A DNA stretch of 13,441 bases from an uncultured Collinsella sp. GTDB taxonomy: Bacteria > Actinomycetota > Coriobacteriia > Coriobacteriales > Coriobacteriaceae. Both the position numbers and the translations under genes were made by a program. The notes below the pieces were generated by a model, which worked only from the letters and a program-made list of their open reading frames with translations, was not told the origin of the DNA and searched no databases. This document shows positions 6,007 through 13,441 of this stretch, piece after piece. The stretch spans positions 1 through 13,441 of the forward strand of contig UQWG01000050.1 of assembly GCA_900544645.1 (NCBI GenBank), read 5' to 3'. Each line of letters opens with the position of its first letter. Within the stretch, counting starts at the first letter, position 1.

Positions 6007-7290
6007 TTAGTAGATGACGGGATCGGGAACGGTGGCATGTTCGACATGCGCGCCAAGCGCCTGCAGCTTTTCGACAAACTGCTCGTAGCCACGTTTGATG
6101 TGATGGATGGCCGAGACCTCGGTAACGCCATCGGCGATAAGACCGGCAACCACAAGCGCCGCGCCGCCACGCAGGTCGGGTGAGGTGACCTGTGCGCCCG
6201 AGAAGCCCTTGACGCCGTGAATCATGGCGTGATGGCTCTCGATACGAATATCGGCACCCATACGCACGAGCTCGGAGGCGAACATGAAGCGGTTCTCGAA
6301 GATGTTCTCGGTAATTACGGAGCTTCCGTCGGCAAGGGCCGAAAGCACCATGATCTGCGCCTGCATGTCGGTCGGGAAACCCGGGAACGGAAGCGTCTGG
6401 ATATCGACCGGCCTGATGCGCTCGACGCGATTGACGTGGACGCCGTTCTCGATACGCTCGCACTCGATGCCCATAAGTTCCATCTTTTTGAGCACCATTC
6501 CCAGGTGGATGGGGCAGAAGCCCGTAACATCGACGCCGCGCTCATCGGCCATGAGGGCGCCGGCGACGATAAAGGTGCCGGCCTCAATGCGGTCACCCAC
6601 CACGCAATGGGTAACGGGATGCAGCTCCTCCACGCCCTCGATGGTCACGACGGGCGTGCCTGCGCCGACGATCTTGGCACCCATCTCATTGAGCATGTTG
6701 GCAAGGTCGACGATCTCGGGCTCGCGGGCAGCGTTGTCGATAACCGTGGTGCCCTGTGCGCGCACGGCAGCCATGATGAGGTTCTCGGTGGCGCCCACGC
6801 TCGCGAATTCGAGCGTGACGGTGGTACCGCGCAGACCTTGGGGCGCATTAGCGTTGATGTAGCCGTGGGCGGTGTCGAACTCGACGCCCAGAGCCTCGAG
6901 ACCCAAGATATGCATATCGATCTTGCGAGCGCCCAGGTTGCAGCCGCCCGGCATGGCGATCTTGGCGCGATGGAAACGACCCAGCAGGGGGCCCATCACG
7001 GCCGTGGAGGCGCGCATCTTGGCGACAAGCTCGTAGGGCGCCTCCCAAGAATCGACCTGGGAGGTATCGATCTCGAGCGTGTGCTCGTCGAGAACATCGA
7101 TCGTAGCGCCCATGCCCTTGAGCACCTTGCCCATCACGTGGACATCGGAAATATCGGGCACGTTCTGCAGCGTCGTCTTGCCCGGCGCCAGAAGCGTTGC
7201 CGCCATGAGTTTGAGCGCGGAGTTCTTGGCACCCGAGACGGGCACGGAGCCTCCGATGGCGTGGCCACCCTCAACGCGGATAATATCCAA
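6007..7290 (-). CDS. murA: UDP-N-acetylglucosamine 1-carboxyvinyltransferase
   Basis: This 427-residue cytoplasmic enzyme transfers enolpyruvate from phosphoenolpyruvate to UDP-N-acetylglucosamine, the first committed step of peptidoglycan precursor synthesis and the fosfomycin target. The catalytic loop is PGGCNLGAR, with the fosfomycin-reactive cysteine present as Cys117. Lys22 in SGAKNS, Asp308 in FPTDMQAQ and Arg374 in DLRGGAAL correspond to the conserved substrate-binding and catalytic residues. The length is normal for MurA. The start is a TTG at 7290: AAAGGG lies 7 bases upstream, the family N-terminus begins there, and there is no nearby ATG or GTG alternative. It follows atpC after an 88-base gap containing a terminator-like hairpin, with only about 13 bases between that hairpin's T run and the TTG. 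Its transcription therefore depends on readthrough, or on a promoter upstream of the hairpin. The LCP gene follows 12 bases after the stop. Confidence 0.97.
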   Translation of the reverse strand: MDIIRVEGGHAIGGSVPVSGAKNSALKLMAATLLAPGKTTLQNVPDISDVHVMGKVLKGMGATIDVLDEHTLEIDTSQVDSWEAPYELVAKMRASTAVMGPLLGRFHRAKIAMPGGCNLGARKIDMHILGLEALGVEFDTAHGYINANAPQGLRGTTVTLEFASVGATENLIMAAVRAQGTTVIDNAAREPEIVDLANMLNEMGAKIVGAGTPVVTIEGVEELHPVTHCVVGDRIEAGTFIVAGALMADERGVDVTGFCPIHLGMVLKKMELMGIECERIENGVHVNRVERIRPVDIQTLPFPGFPTDMQAQIMVLSALADGSSVITENIFENRFMFASELVRMGADIRIESHHAMIHGVKGFSGAQVTSPDLRGGAALVVAGLIADGVTEVSAIHHIKRGYEQFVEKLQALGAHVEHATVPDPVIY

Positions 7291-7303
7291 GGTCTACCCT
7301 TTC

Positions 7304-7342
7304 AAAAAGCATGCCCGGGGTGGCTGGGCCATCCCGGGCATG
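7304..7342 (-). terminator. Terminator or attenuator hairpin between atpC and murA
   Basis: On the minus strand the arms CATGCCCGGG (7333-7342) and CCCGGGCATG (7310-7319) pair perfectly, extended inward by about four pairs with one G-T. The loop is about 5 bases and a CTTTTT run follows (plus-strand A run 7304-7308). It is a good intrinsic terminator for the atp operon. It lies within the leader of murA, directly before its ribosome-binding site. A smaller GTTCG/CGAAC pair (7347-7351 and 7360-7364) precedes it. Confidence 0.85.
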
Positions 7343-7378
7343 ATGTGTTCGCAAATGGTCGAACGCTAAATCGTTTGA

Positions 7379-7771
7379 CTATTGGGCAAGCTTGAGCTTA
7401 CACCATGCGATTTCATTATAGAGGTAGGCGCGGCGTGCATCATCCTCCGACAAATTACCCAGCTTCTCTTCAAAACCTTGAATATCAGCTTTAACCTTGT
7501 CGGCATCGACGGTCGCCAAATCGCAAGCGCGCTCGGCGAGAACGGTCACGACATCGTCCGCGACCTGGGCGTAGCCGCCGACCACGGCAAACGTGTGGTC
7601 GACAGTGCCCATGGCCTTATCGGAAACGCGAACGTAACCGCGGTCGATCGTGCAGATTTCGCTGGAGTGAGCAGGCAGAACGCCAAACTCGCCATCCGTA
7701 GACGGAATCGACACAAACGCAGCGTCACCCTCATAGGCGAGGCTCACGGGGCACACGATGCGGATACGCAT
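7379..7771 (-). CDS. atpC: F-type ATP synthase epsilon subunit
   Basis: This 130-residue protein is the epsilon subunit of the F1 central stalk, which couples rotation to catalysis and can inhibit ATP hydrolysis. The N-terminal beta-sandwich (about 1-85) shows the usual landmarks, STDGEFGVLPAH (24-35) and VVGGYAQVADDVVTVLAE (63-80). A C-terminal two-helix part follows (about 88-130). The ATG lies 3 bases after the atpD stop, and the GGAGAAG and AGG of the atpD end serve as its ribosome-binding site. It is the last gene of the atp operon and is followed by a hairpin with a T run. Confidence 0.96.
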   Translation of the reverse strand: MRIRIVCPVSLAYEGDAAFVSIPSTDGEFGVLPAHSSEICTIDRGYVRVSDKAMGTVDHTFAVVGGYAQVADDVVTVLAERACDLATVDADKVKADIQGFEEKLGNLSEDDARRAYLYNEIAWCKLKLAQ

Positions 7772-7774
7772 AAC

Positions 7775-9228
<1,454 letters not shown>

Positions 9229-9229
<1 letters not shown>

Positions 9230-10137
9230 TACTGTTCCTCCAATGCTGAGGCTCCGCCGACGATCTCGTTAATCTCGGTCGTGATCGAAGCCTGGCGCAC
9301 GCGACTATACGTGCGGGTAAGGGTCGAGATGATCGCGGTGGCGTTTTCCGTCGCGGAGTGCATGGCCTTGCGGCGTGCACCCTGCTCAGCAGCCGCCGAA
9401 TCGATCAGGGCCTGGTAGATGACCGTCAGGATATAAGACGGCACAAGCTTGCCGAGAACATGCTCGGGAGAGGGCACGAACTCGAACGTGGACGAGATGC
9501 GCTTAGGGGCGTCGGTCTCGTTCTTACGCGGACCGTGGGCCATAGCGATCATCTCGGGGTCGAGCGGCAACAGATGCTCGACGCGAAGCTCCTGATCCAC
9601 GCGGTTCTTGGCGTGGTGGTAGACAAGCTCGACGCGGTCAAGCTCGCCGGCACGATACGCATCGCAGATATGAGAGGAAATCATGCGAGCCTGATTGAAA
9701 TCGGGCTCGGAGGAATTGCCCTCAAAGTGCATGACGACGTTTGCGCGGTCGCGGAAATACGTGGCCGGCTTGCGTCCACACGCAATGATCTCGCACTCGA
9801 TGCCATCGTTCGCCCAAGAAGCGGCGAGCTTTTCGGCCGTGCGCTCCACCGTCGTATTGAAACCGCCGGCAAGGCCGCGGTCCGAGGCAATAACGACAAT
9901 CAGGCCATGCTTGACGCTCTCATGCTTCTGCAGCATGGGATCGGTGCCCGAGCAGGAGGCGTCGCCGGCGACCGTCAACATGACGTCGGTCAGCGCCTCC
10001 TTATAGGGCTCGGCCTGCTTGGAGCGATCGAGGGCACGACGGATCTTGGCCGTAGAGACCATCTCCATCGTGCGCGTGATCTGCTTGGTCGTGGTAACCG
10101 AGGAGATTCGCTTCTTAATGTCGCGAAGGTTGGCCAT
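9229..10137 (-). CDS. atpG: F-type ATP synthase gamma subunit
   Basis: This 302-residue protein is the rotating shaft of F1, connecting the c-ring to the catalytic head. Both ends form the expected coiled coil: an N-terminal helix with RDIKKRISSV and TKQITRTMEMV (about 5-30), and a C-terminal helix ending in RQASITTEINEIVGGASAL. The central Rossmann-like domain includes IASDRGLAGGFN. It is about 15 residues longer than common gamma subunits, partly from a loop around GPRKNETDAPKR. It begins 5 bases after the atpA stop, with GAGGAG supplied by the end of atpA. Its stop overlaps the atpD start. Confidence 0.97.
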
Positions 10138-10142
10138 AGGGC

Positions 10143-11741
10143 TTAGTTCTCCTCTGATCCAGTCGTATCGGCATGGTGCTTGGCCATGAACTGCTGCTTG
10201 AAGTCGCCGATAACGCGCAGGAGCTCAGCCTTGGTGTCATCATCGATCTTCTTGGCGCGAACCTTGTCGAGCAGCGAGCCAAAGCCATTGTCCATGTACT
10301 CGATGAGCTCGGCACGGAAAGGCAGCACGTCGGCGATCTCCAGGTCATCCAGGAAGCCCTCGTTGCCAGCGAACAGCGTAACGATCTGCTCGGAAACCTC
10401 GAACGGCTTGTAGCGCGGCTGCTTAAGGAGCTCGGTCATGCGAGCGCCGTGGGTAAGCTGCTTTTGCGTGGCCTCGTCGAGGTCGGAGCCGAACTGCGTA
10501 AAGCCGGCGAGCTCCTGGTACGAAGCAAGGTCCAGACGGAGGTTGCCGGCGACCTGCTTCATAGCCTTGGTCTGTGCGTCACCACCGACGCGGGACACGG
10601 AGATGCCCACGTCGACTGCCGGGCGCTGGCCCTGGAAGAAGAGCTCGGACTGCAGGTAGATCTGACCATCGGTAATGGAAATGACGTTGGTCGGAATGTA
10701 GGCCGAGACGTCGCCGTCCTGGGTCTCGATGATCGGCAGAGCCGTCATGGAGCCGTAACCGTTCTTCTTGGACATCTTGACGGCACGCTCGAGCAGACGA
10801 GAGTGCAGGTAGAAGATGTCGCCAGGATAGGCCTCGCGTCCGGGCGGACGATGCAGCGTCAGCGACATCTGACGGTAGGCCACAGCCTGCTTGGACAGGT
10901 CGTCGTAGATGACGAGCACGTGGCCGCCGGGGTTGGTCTCGCTGGCGGGCTTGCCATCCTCGCCGTTGTACATGAAGAACTCGCCGATAGCGGCACCGGC
11001 CATAGGAGCGATGTACTGCATAGGGGCGGAATCGGCAGCGGTGGCCGAAACGATAATGGTGTAGTCGAGCGCACCGTGCTGAGCGAGGGTCTCGCGGATG
11101 TTGGCAACCGTGGAGGCCTTCTGGCCGATGGCGACATAGATGCAGACCATGCCCTTGCCGCGCTGATTGAGGATAGCGTCGATGGCAATGGCGGTCTTAC
11201 CGGTCTTACGGTCGCCGATGATAAGCTCGCGCTGACCACGGCCGATAGGCACCATGGAGTCGATGGCGAGCAGACCGGTCTGAACCGGCTCGCACACCGG
11301 GGTACGGTCGATGACGCCGGGGGCCTTGAACTCGATGGGGCGACGATGCGTGGCGACGATGTCACCCAGGCCGTCGATAGGCTGGCCGAGCGGATTGACG
11401 ACGCGGCCGAGCATGGCGCGGCTCACGGGGATATCCATAATGCGGCCAGTGGTGCGGCACTCGTCGCCTTCCTTGATGGAGTCGACGGCACCGAACAGAA
11501 CGGCGCCGACCTCGTCACGGTCAAGGTTCTGGGCAAGGCCGAAGACGGTCTCACCGGTATCGGAGCTCTTGAACTCCAGAAGCTCGCCTGCCATGGCGCT
11601 CTTGAGGCCGGAGACGCGCGCGATGCCGTCGCCTACCTCGTCGACCGTTGAAACCTCATGCGTATCGACCGTCGCGGAGAGGCTCGTGAGCTGCTCCTGC
11701 AGTTTCTTGGCGATATCCTGGGCATTGAGGGTTTCGGACAT
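10143..11741 (-). CDS. atpA: F-type ATP synthase alpha subunit
   Basis: This 532-residue protein is the non-catalytic, nucleotide-binding subunit of the F1 hexamer. The P-loop reads GDRKTGKT (176-183), with Lys where many members have Gln. The Walker B strand VLVIYD ends at Asp280, and the conserved PPGREAYPGDIFYLHSRLLE (299-318) supplies the arginine-finger region's surroundings. Between FMYNG (256-260) and the Walker B strand there are about 11 residues (roughly 261-271, EDGKPASETNP) absent from the Bacillus and E. coli proteins as I recall them. The C-terminal helical domain is complete and ends in an acidic tail. The ATG shares a base with the atpH stop (TAATG), and GGAGGTG lies 7 bases upstream. 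Confidence 0.98.
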   Translation of the reverse strand: MSETLNAQDIAKKLQEQLTSLSATVDTHEVSTVDEVGDGIARVSGLKSAMAGELLEFKSSDTGETVFGLAQNLDRDEVGAVLFGAVDSIKEGDECRTTGRIMDIPVSRAMLGRVVNPLGQPIDGLGDIVATHRRPIEFKAPGVIDRTPVCEPVQTGLLAIDSMVPIGRGQRELIIGDRKTGKTAIAIDAILNQRGKGMVCIYVAIGQKASTVANIRETLAQHGALDYTIIVSATAADSAPMQYIAPMAGAAIGEFFMYNGEDGKPASETNPGGHVLVIYDDLSKQAVAYRQMSLTLHRPPGREAYPGDIFYLHSRLLERAVKMSKKNGYGSMTALPIIETQDGDVSAYIPTNVISITDGQIYLQSELFFQGQRPAVDVGISVSRVGGDAQTKAMKQVAGNLRLDLASYQELAGFTQFGSDLDEATQKQLTHGARMTELLKQPRYKPFEVSEQIVTLFAGNEGFLDDLEIADVLPFRAELIEYMDNGFGSLLDKVRAKKIDDDTKAELLRVIGDFKQQFMAKHHADTTGSEEN

Positions 11742-12217
11742 TAGGCTTCACCTCCGTACGAATTAGCAGAGTTTGCGAGGGTCTCCTGCGCGATGCGCAG
11801 CTGCGTCTTGACGGAAATGTCACGACGCTCGCCGCGGGCCTCGAGCACCAGGCCGCCCACGATAGACGGGTCGACCTGCTCGATAAGGAATACCTTGCGG
11901 CCGAAGTCCTGCTCGCATTTCTTAGTGATGGTTTGACGCAGCTCGTCGTCGAGCGGGATCGCCGTGGTGACGGTCACGCCCACTACATCCTCGTCTTCCT
12001 CGGCAACATACTTAAAGGCAGCTGCCACCTTGGGAAGAAGGTCGAGCTGGTCGCGCTTGGACATGGTGTCGAGCACGGCGATGATCTCGGGGCTGGCGGA
12101 AGCCAGGCGCTCGATCATCTCGAGGTCCTCGAACACATGGTTCTCGGCCTTAGCGGCTTCCAGAAGGGAGCGCGCGTAAGTCTCGAGCACCTTGTCCTGA
12201 TAGCGGCTAGTCGGCAT
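11741..12217 (-). CDS. atpH: F-type ATP synthase delta subunit
   Basis: This 158-residue protein is the delta (OSCP-like) subunit that anchors the top of F1 to the b stalk. The N-terminal helical domain carries YARSLLEAAKAE (14-25). The C-terminal region shows the family signature DPSIVGGLVLEARGERRDIS (about 115-134). It is somewhat shorter than the usual 175-185 residues but has both ends. Its ATG lies inside atpF, giving an 11-base overlap, with AGG 8 bases upstream in the atpF coding sequence. Translation is therefore probably coupled on both sides. Confidence 0.94.
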   Translation of the reverse strand: MPTSRYQDKVLETYARSLLEAAKAENHVFEDLEMIERLASASPEIIAVLDTMSKRDQLDLLPKVAAAFKYVAEEDEDVVGVTVTTAIPLDDELRQTITKKCEQDFGRKVFLIEQVDPSIVGGLVLEARGERRDISVKTQLRIAQETLANSANSYGGEA

Positions 12218-12809
12218 TCAGGCTACCTGCTTCCTGGATGTAGCGCTCGATGAGCTTCTTCTGCCCGGCCTCGTCCTCGAGTGCCTCGCCCACGATCTTG
12301 GTGGCGACGGCAACGGACAGGTCGGCGATGGAGCTCGCGGCACCGGCGTAGATGGACTTGCGCTCGTCCTCGACGGTCGTATGGGCCTTGGCGATAATCT
12401 CCTCGGCCTCCTTGTGAGCAGCCTCGATGATACGGGCGCGCTCGGACTCGGCGTCCTTACGGGCCTCGAGAACAATGTCAGCAGCCTGACGACGGGCGTC
12501 GGTGACGATCGAGTCGGACTCAGCGCGCTTGGCGATAGCCTCCTGCTTGGTCTTCTCGGCCTCGTCGAGGCTCTCCTCGATCTTCTTGCCGCGCTCCTCC
12601 ATGGTTTTCATGATGCCCGGCAGGGCGACCTTGGCCAGCACGATCCAGATAATCAGGAAGGCGATAAGCGCCGGGATGAACTCCGCCATCTTAGGGATGA
12701 GGATGTCCGCACCGGCAGCGCCGTCCTCGGCGAACGCGGAAACCGGCATGAGCAGCGCGGCCGCGGACGCGGAGAGTGCGATCGCGCTCTTCTGGGATGA
12801 AAGATTCAT
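12207..12809 (-). CDS. atpF: F-type ATP synthase b subunit with signal-peptide-like N-terminus
   Basis: This 200-residue protein is the b subunit of the peripheral stalk, holding F1 against the membrane part. One transmembrane helix (about 42-63, including FIPALIAFLIIWIVLAKVAL) is followed by a long charged coiled coil (about 66-165) and a delta-binding C-terminus. Unusually, residues 1-27 look like a signal peptide: a Lys, a hydrophobic Ala/Leu-rich core, then SAFA before Glu28 as a possible signal-peptidase I site. Typical b subunits begin directly with the membrane helix. I keep the ATG at 12809 because GGAG lies 8 bases upstream and 15 bases after the atpE stop. A later Met41 start would shorten the protein to a more ordinary length but has no evident ribosome-binding site. 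Confidence 0.95.
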   Translation of the reverse strand: MNLSSQKSAIALSASAAALLMPVSAFAEDGAAGADILIPKMAEFIPALIAFLIIWIVLAKVALPGIMKTMEERGKKIEESLDEAEKTKQEAIAKRAESDSIVTDARRQAADIVLEARKDAESERARIIEAAHKEAEEIIAKAHTTVEDERKSIYAGAASSIADLSVAVATKIVGEALEDEAGQKKLIERYIQEAGSLNAD

Positions 12810-12824
12810 ACTTGACGCTCCGTG

Positions 12825-13019
12825 CTATTTAACGATCAGCGCGACAACGAAGCCGATCAGAGCCAGAGCCTCGCCGAAGGCGGAGCCCATGATGAAGACG
12901 GTGAACACGCGGCCCTGGACCTCAGGCTGACGGGCCATAGCACCCGTAGCACCCAGAGCAGACAGGCCGATAGCAAGACCAGCGCCGATAACACCGAGAC
13001 CGTAACCGATAACTCCCAC
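12825..13019 (-). CDS. atpE: F-type ATP synthase c subunit
   Basis: This 64-residue protein is the proteolipid forming the rotor ring. Helix one (about 3-28, Gly/Ala-rich) leads to the polar loop RQP (30-32). Helix two carries the ion-binding carboxylate Glu50 in GSAFGEALAL. Glu50 is followed by Ala rather than Ser or Thr, and the helix-one position equivalent to the Na+-type Gln is hydrophobic, so a proton-coupled ring is inferred. It is short compared with the usual 70-90 residues. The start is GTG, with a near-perfect AAAGGAGG (plus-strand 13024-13031) 5 bases upstream, which suits a subunit needed in many copies. Confidence 0.96.
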   Translation of the reverse strand: MGVIGYGLGVIGAGLAIGLSALGATGAMARQPEVQGRVFTVFIMGSAFGEALALIGFVVALIVK

Positions 13020-13143
13020 GATTCCTCCTTTGTCGTGCGTGTCTTATTTCACGCAGGATAACCTTTTTATAACTGCCGGGCTCCATGGGTACGGGCACCG
13101 GCGGTTTAACGAATTGCCTTACCTTTAAGGCGCGAACGGAAGA
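13020..13143 (-). promoter_or_regulatory. Leader between atpB and atpE, likely translation-enhancing region
   Basis: This 124-base gap is by far the longest inside the atp cluster. Read on the minus strand, a GC-rich part with a weak GCCGG/CCGGC pair is followed by an A/T-rich stretch around 13045-13075 (TTATAAAAAGG and GAAATAAG). The strong AAAGGAGG site of atpE comes last. An unstructured A/T-rich region before a strong ribosome-binding site is how other bacteria raise c-subunit synthesis; that role is inferred here. No convincing promoter is seen. Confidence 0.45.
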
Positions 13144-13441
13144 CTACTCCTCCTCCGCGACCTCCTCTGCCTCGGAGACATACACGGCGGTAAGGACCGT
13201 GAAGACGTAAGCCTGGATGGCGCCGACCACAAGCTCGATCGCATAGATCAGGATGAGGATGGCAAGCCAGGCCAGCGAAGGCAGGGCGCCGACGGCGTGG
13301 GCCGCGGAAACCTGCTGAAGCAGCGGCTGCATGAACATGCTCGCCATGATGGCGAACGAGCCCATGACCACGTGTCCTGCGAACATGTTGCAGAACAGAC
13401 GGACGGCGAGCGTGATGAGGCGCAGAAAGGTCGAGAAGAGC
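13144..13441 (-). CDS. atpB: F-type ATP synthase a subunit, C-terminal part (cut by window end)
   Basis: Only the last 98 residues are in the window; the gene continues past 13441. The visible part contains the essential stator arginine in LAVRLFCNMFAGH (Arg14 of the fragment, equivalent to E. coli Arg210), which lines the proton path facing the c-ring. Transmembrane segments follow. By alignment of NMxAG and QAxxFxVLT, the fragment has His23 where E. coli has Glu219 and Glu69 where E. coli has His245. This is the reciprocal His/Glu arrangement known from other ATP synthases. The C-terminus is acidic. It is the first visible gene of the atp operon. Confidence 0.95.
   Translation of the reverse strand, partial: LFSTFLRLITLAVRLFCNMFAGHVVMGSFAIMASMFMQPLLQQVSAAHAVGALPSLAWLAILILIYAIELVVGAIQAYVFTVLTAVYVSEAEEVAEEE

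Noticed and set aside
10173..11651. 492-codon plus-strand open frame opposite atpA
   Set aside because: Antisense shadow of a conserved gene; composition is rich in Asp, Gly, Leu and Val as expected from reading atpA codons backwards.
12825..13019. Possible sodium-type c-ring
   Set aside because: Glu50 is followed by Ala and the helix-one Gln of Na+ types is absent, which fits a proton-type subunit.

Overview
The window looks like a chromosomal core segment from a high-GC Gram-positive gut actinomycete of the Coriobacteriia, most likely Collinsella or a close relative. This rests on the GC-rich codon use (AT-rich only between genes), the style of the ATP synthase subunits, and the gene neighbourhood. 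It was judged by eye without database searches. I see no CRISPR array, tRNA, rRNA, phage gene or insertion sequence.

Left part (1-3065, genes on the minus strand). A phosphohexomutase (phosphoglucomutase/phosphomannomutase family) with a GTG start is followed upstream by a two-gene unit: a DtxR/MntR-type metal-dependent regulator and, 10 bases further on, a B12-domain-free homocysteine S-methyltransferase. That unit ends in a clear intrinsic terminator. The regulator gene diverges from the plus-strand gene for peptidase T (pepT). A perfect 9-2-9 palindrome sits between the two facing promoters. pepT ends in a strong terminator.

Middle part (4434-4767). This 334-base gap has no gene. It holds the pepT terminator, a short imperfect direct repeat flanked by a 6-bp inverted repeat, a large nested hairpin of about 99 bases, and a 13-bp perfect hairpin touching the stop codon of the next gene. 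It is the least explained stretch of the window.

Right part (4768-13441, all minus strand). In transcription order this is atpB (cut by the window end), atpE, atpF, atpH, atpA, atpG, atpD, atpC, then a terminator-like hairpin, then murA (TTG start) and a LytR-CpsA-Psr (LCP) family gene. The atp genes are tightly coupled: an 11-base overlap at atpF/atpH, and TAATG stop-start overlaps at atpH/atpA and atpG/atpD. The exception is a 124-base leader before atpE, the subunit needed in multiple copies. The c subunit lacks the visible Na+-binding signature, so a proton-type enzyme is inferred. murA and the LCP gene are 12 bases apart. They pair the first committed step of peptidoglycan precursor synthesis with a membrane enzyme that attaches glycopolymers to the wall.

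I did not find a convincing new multi-gene system. The points most worth checking are the hairpin region at 4530-4767, the shared palindrome at 3119-3138 with its regulator of mixed metal-site type, the hairpin in the murA leader, the signal-peptide-like N-terminus of AtpF, and the insertion in AtpA.
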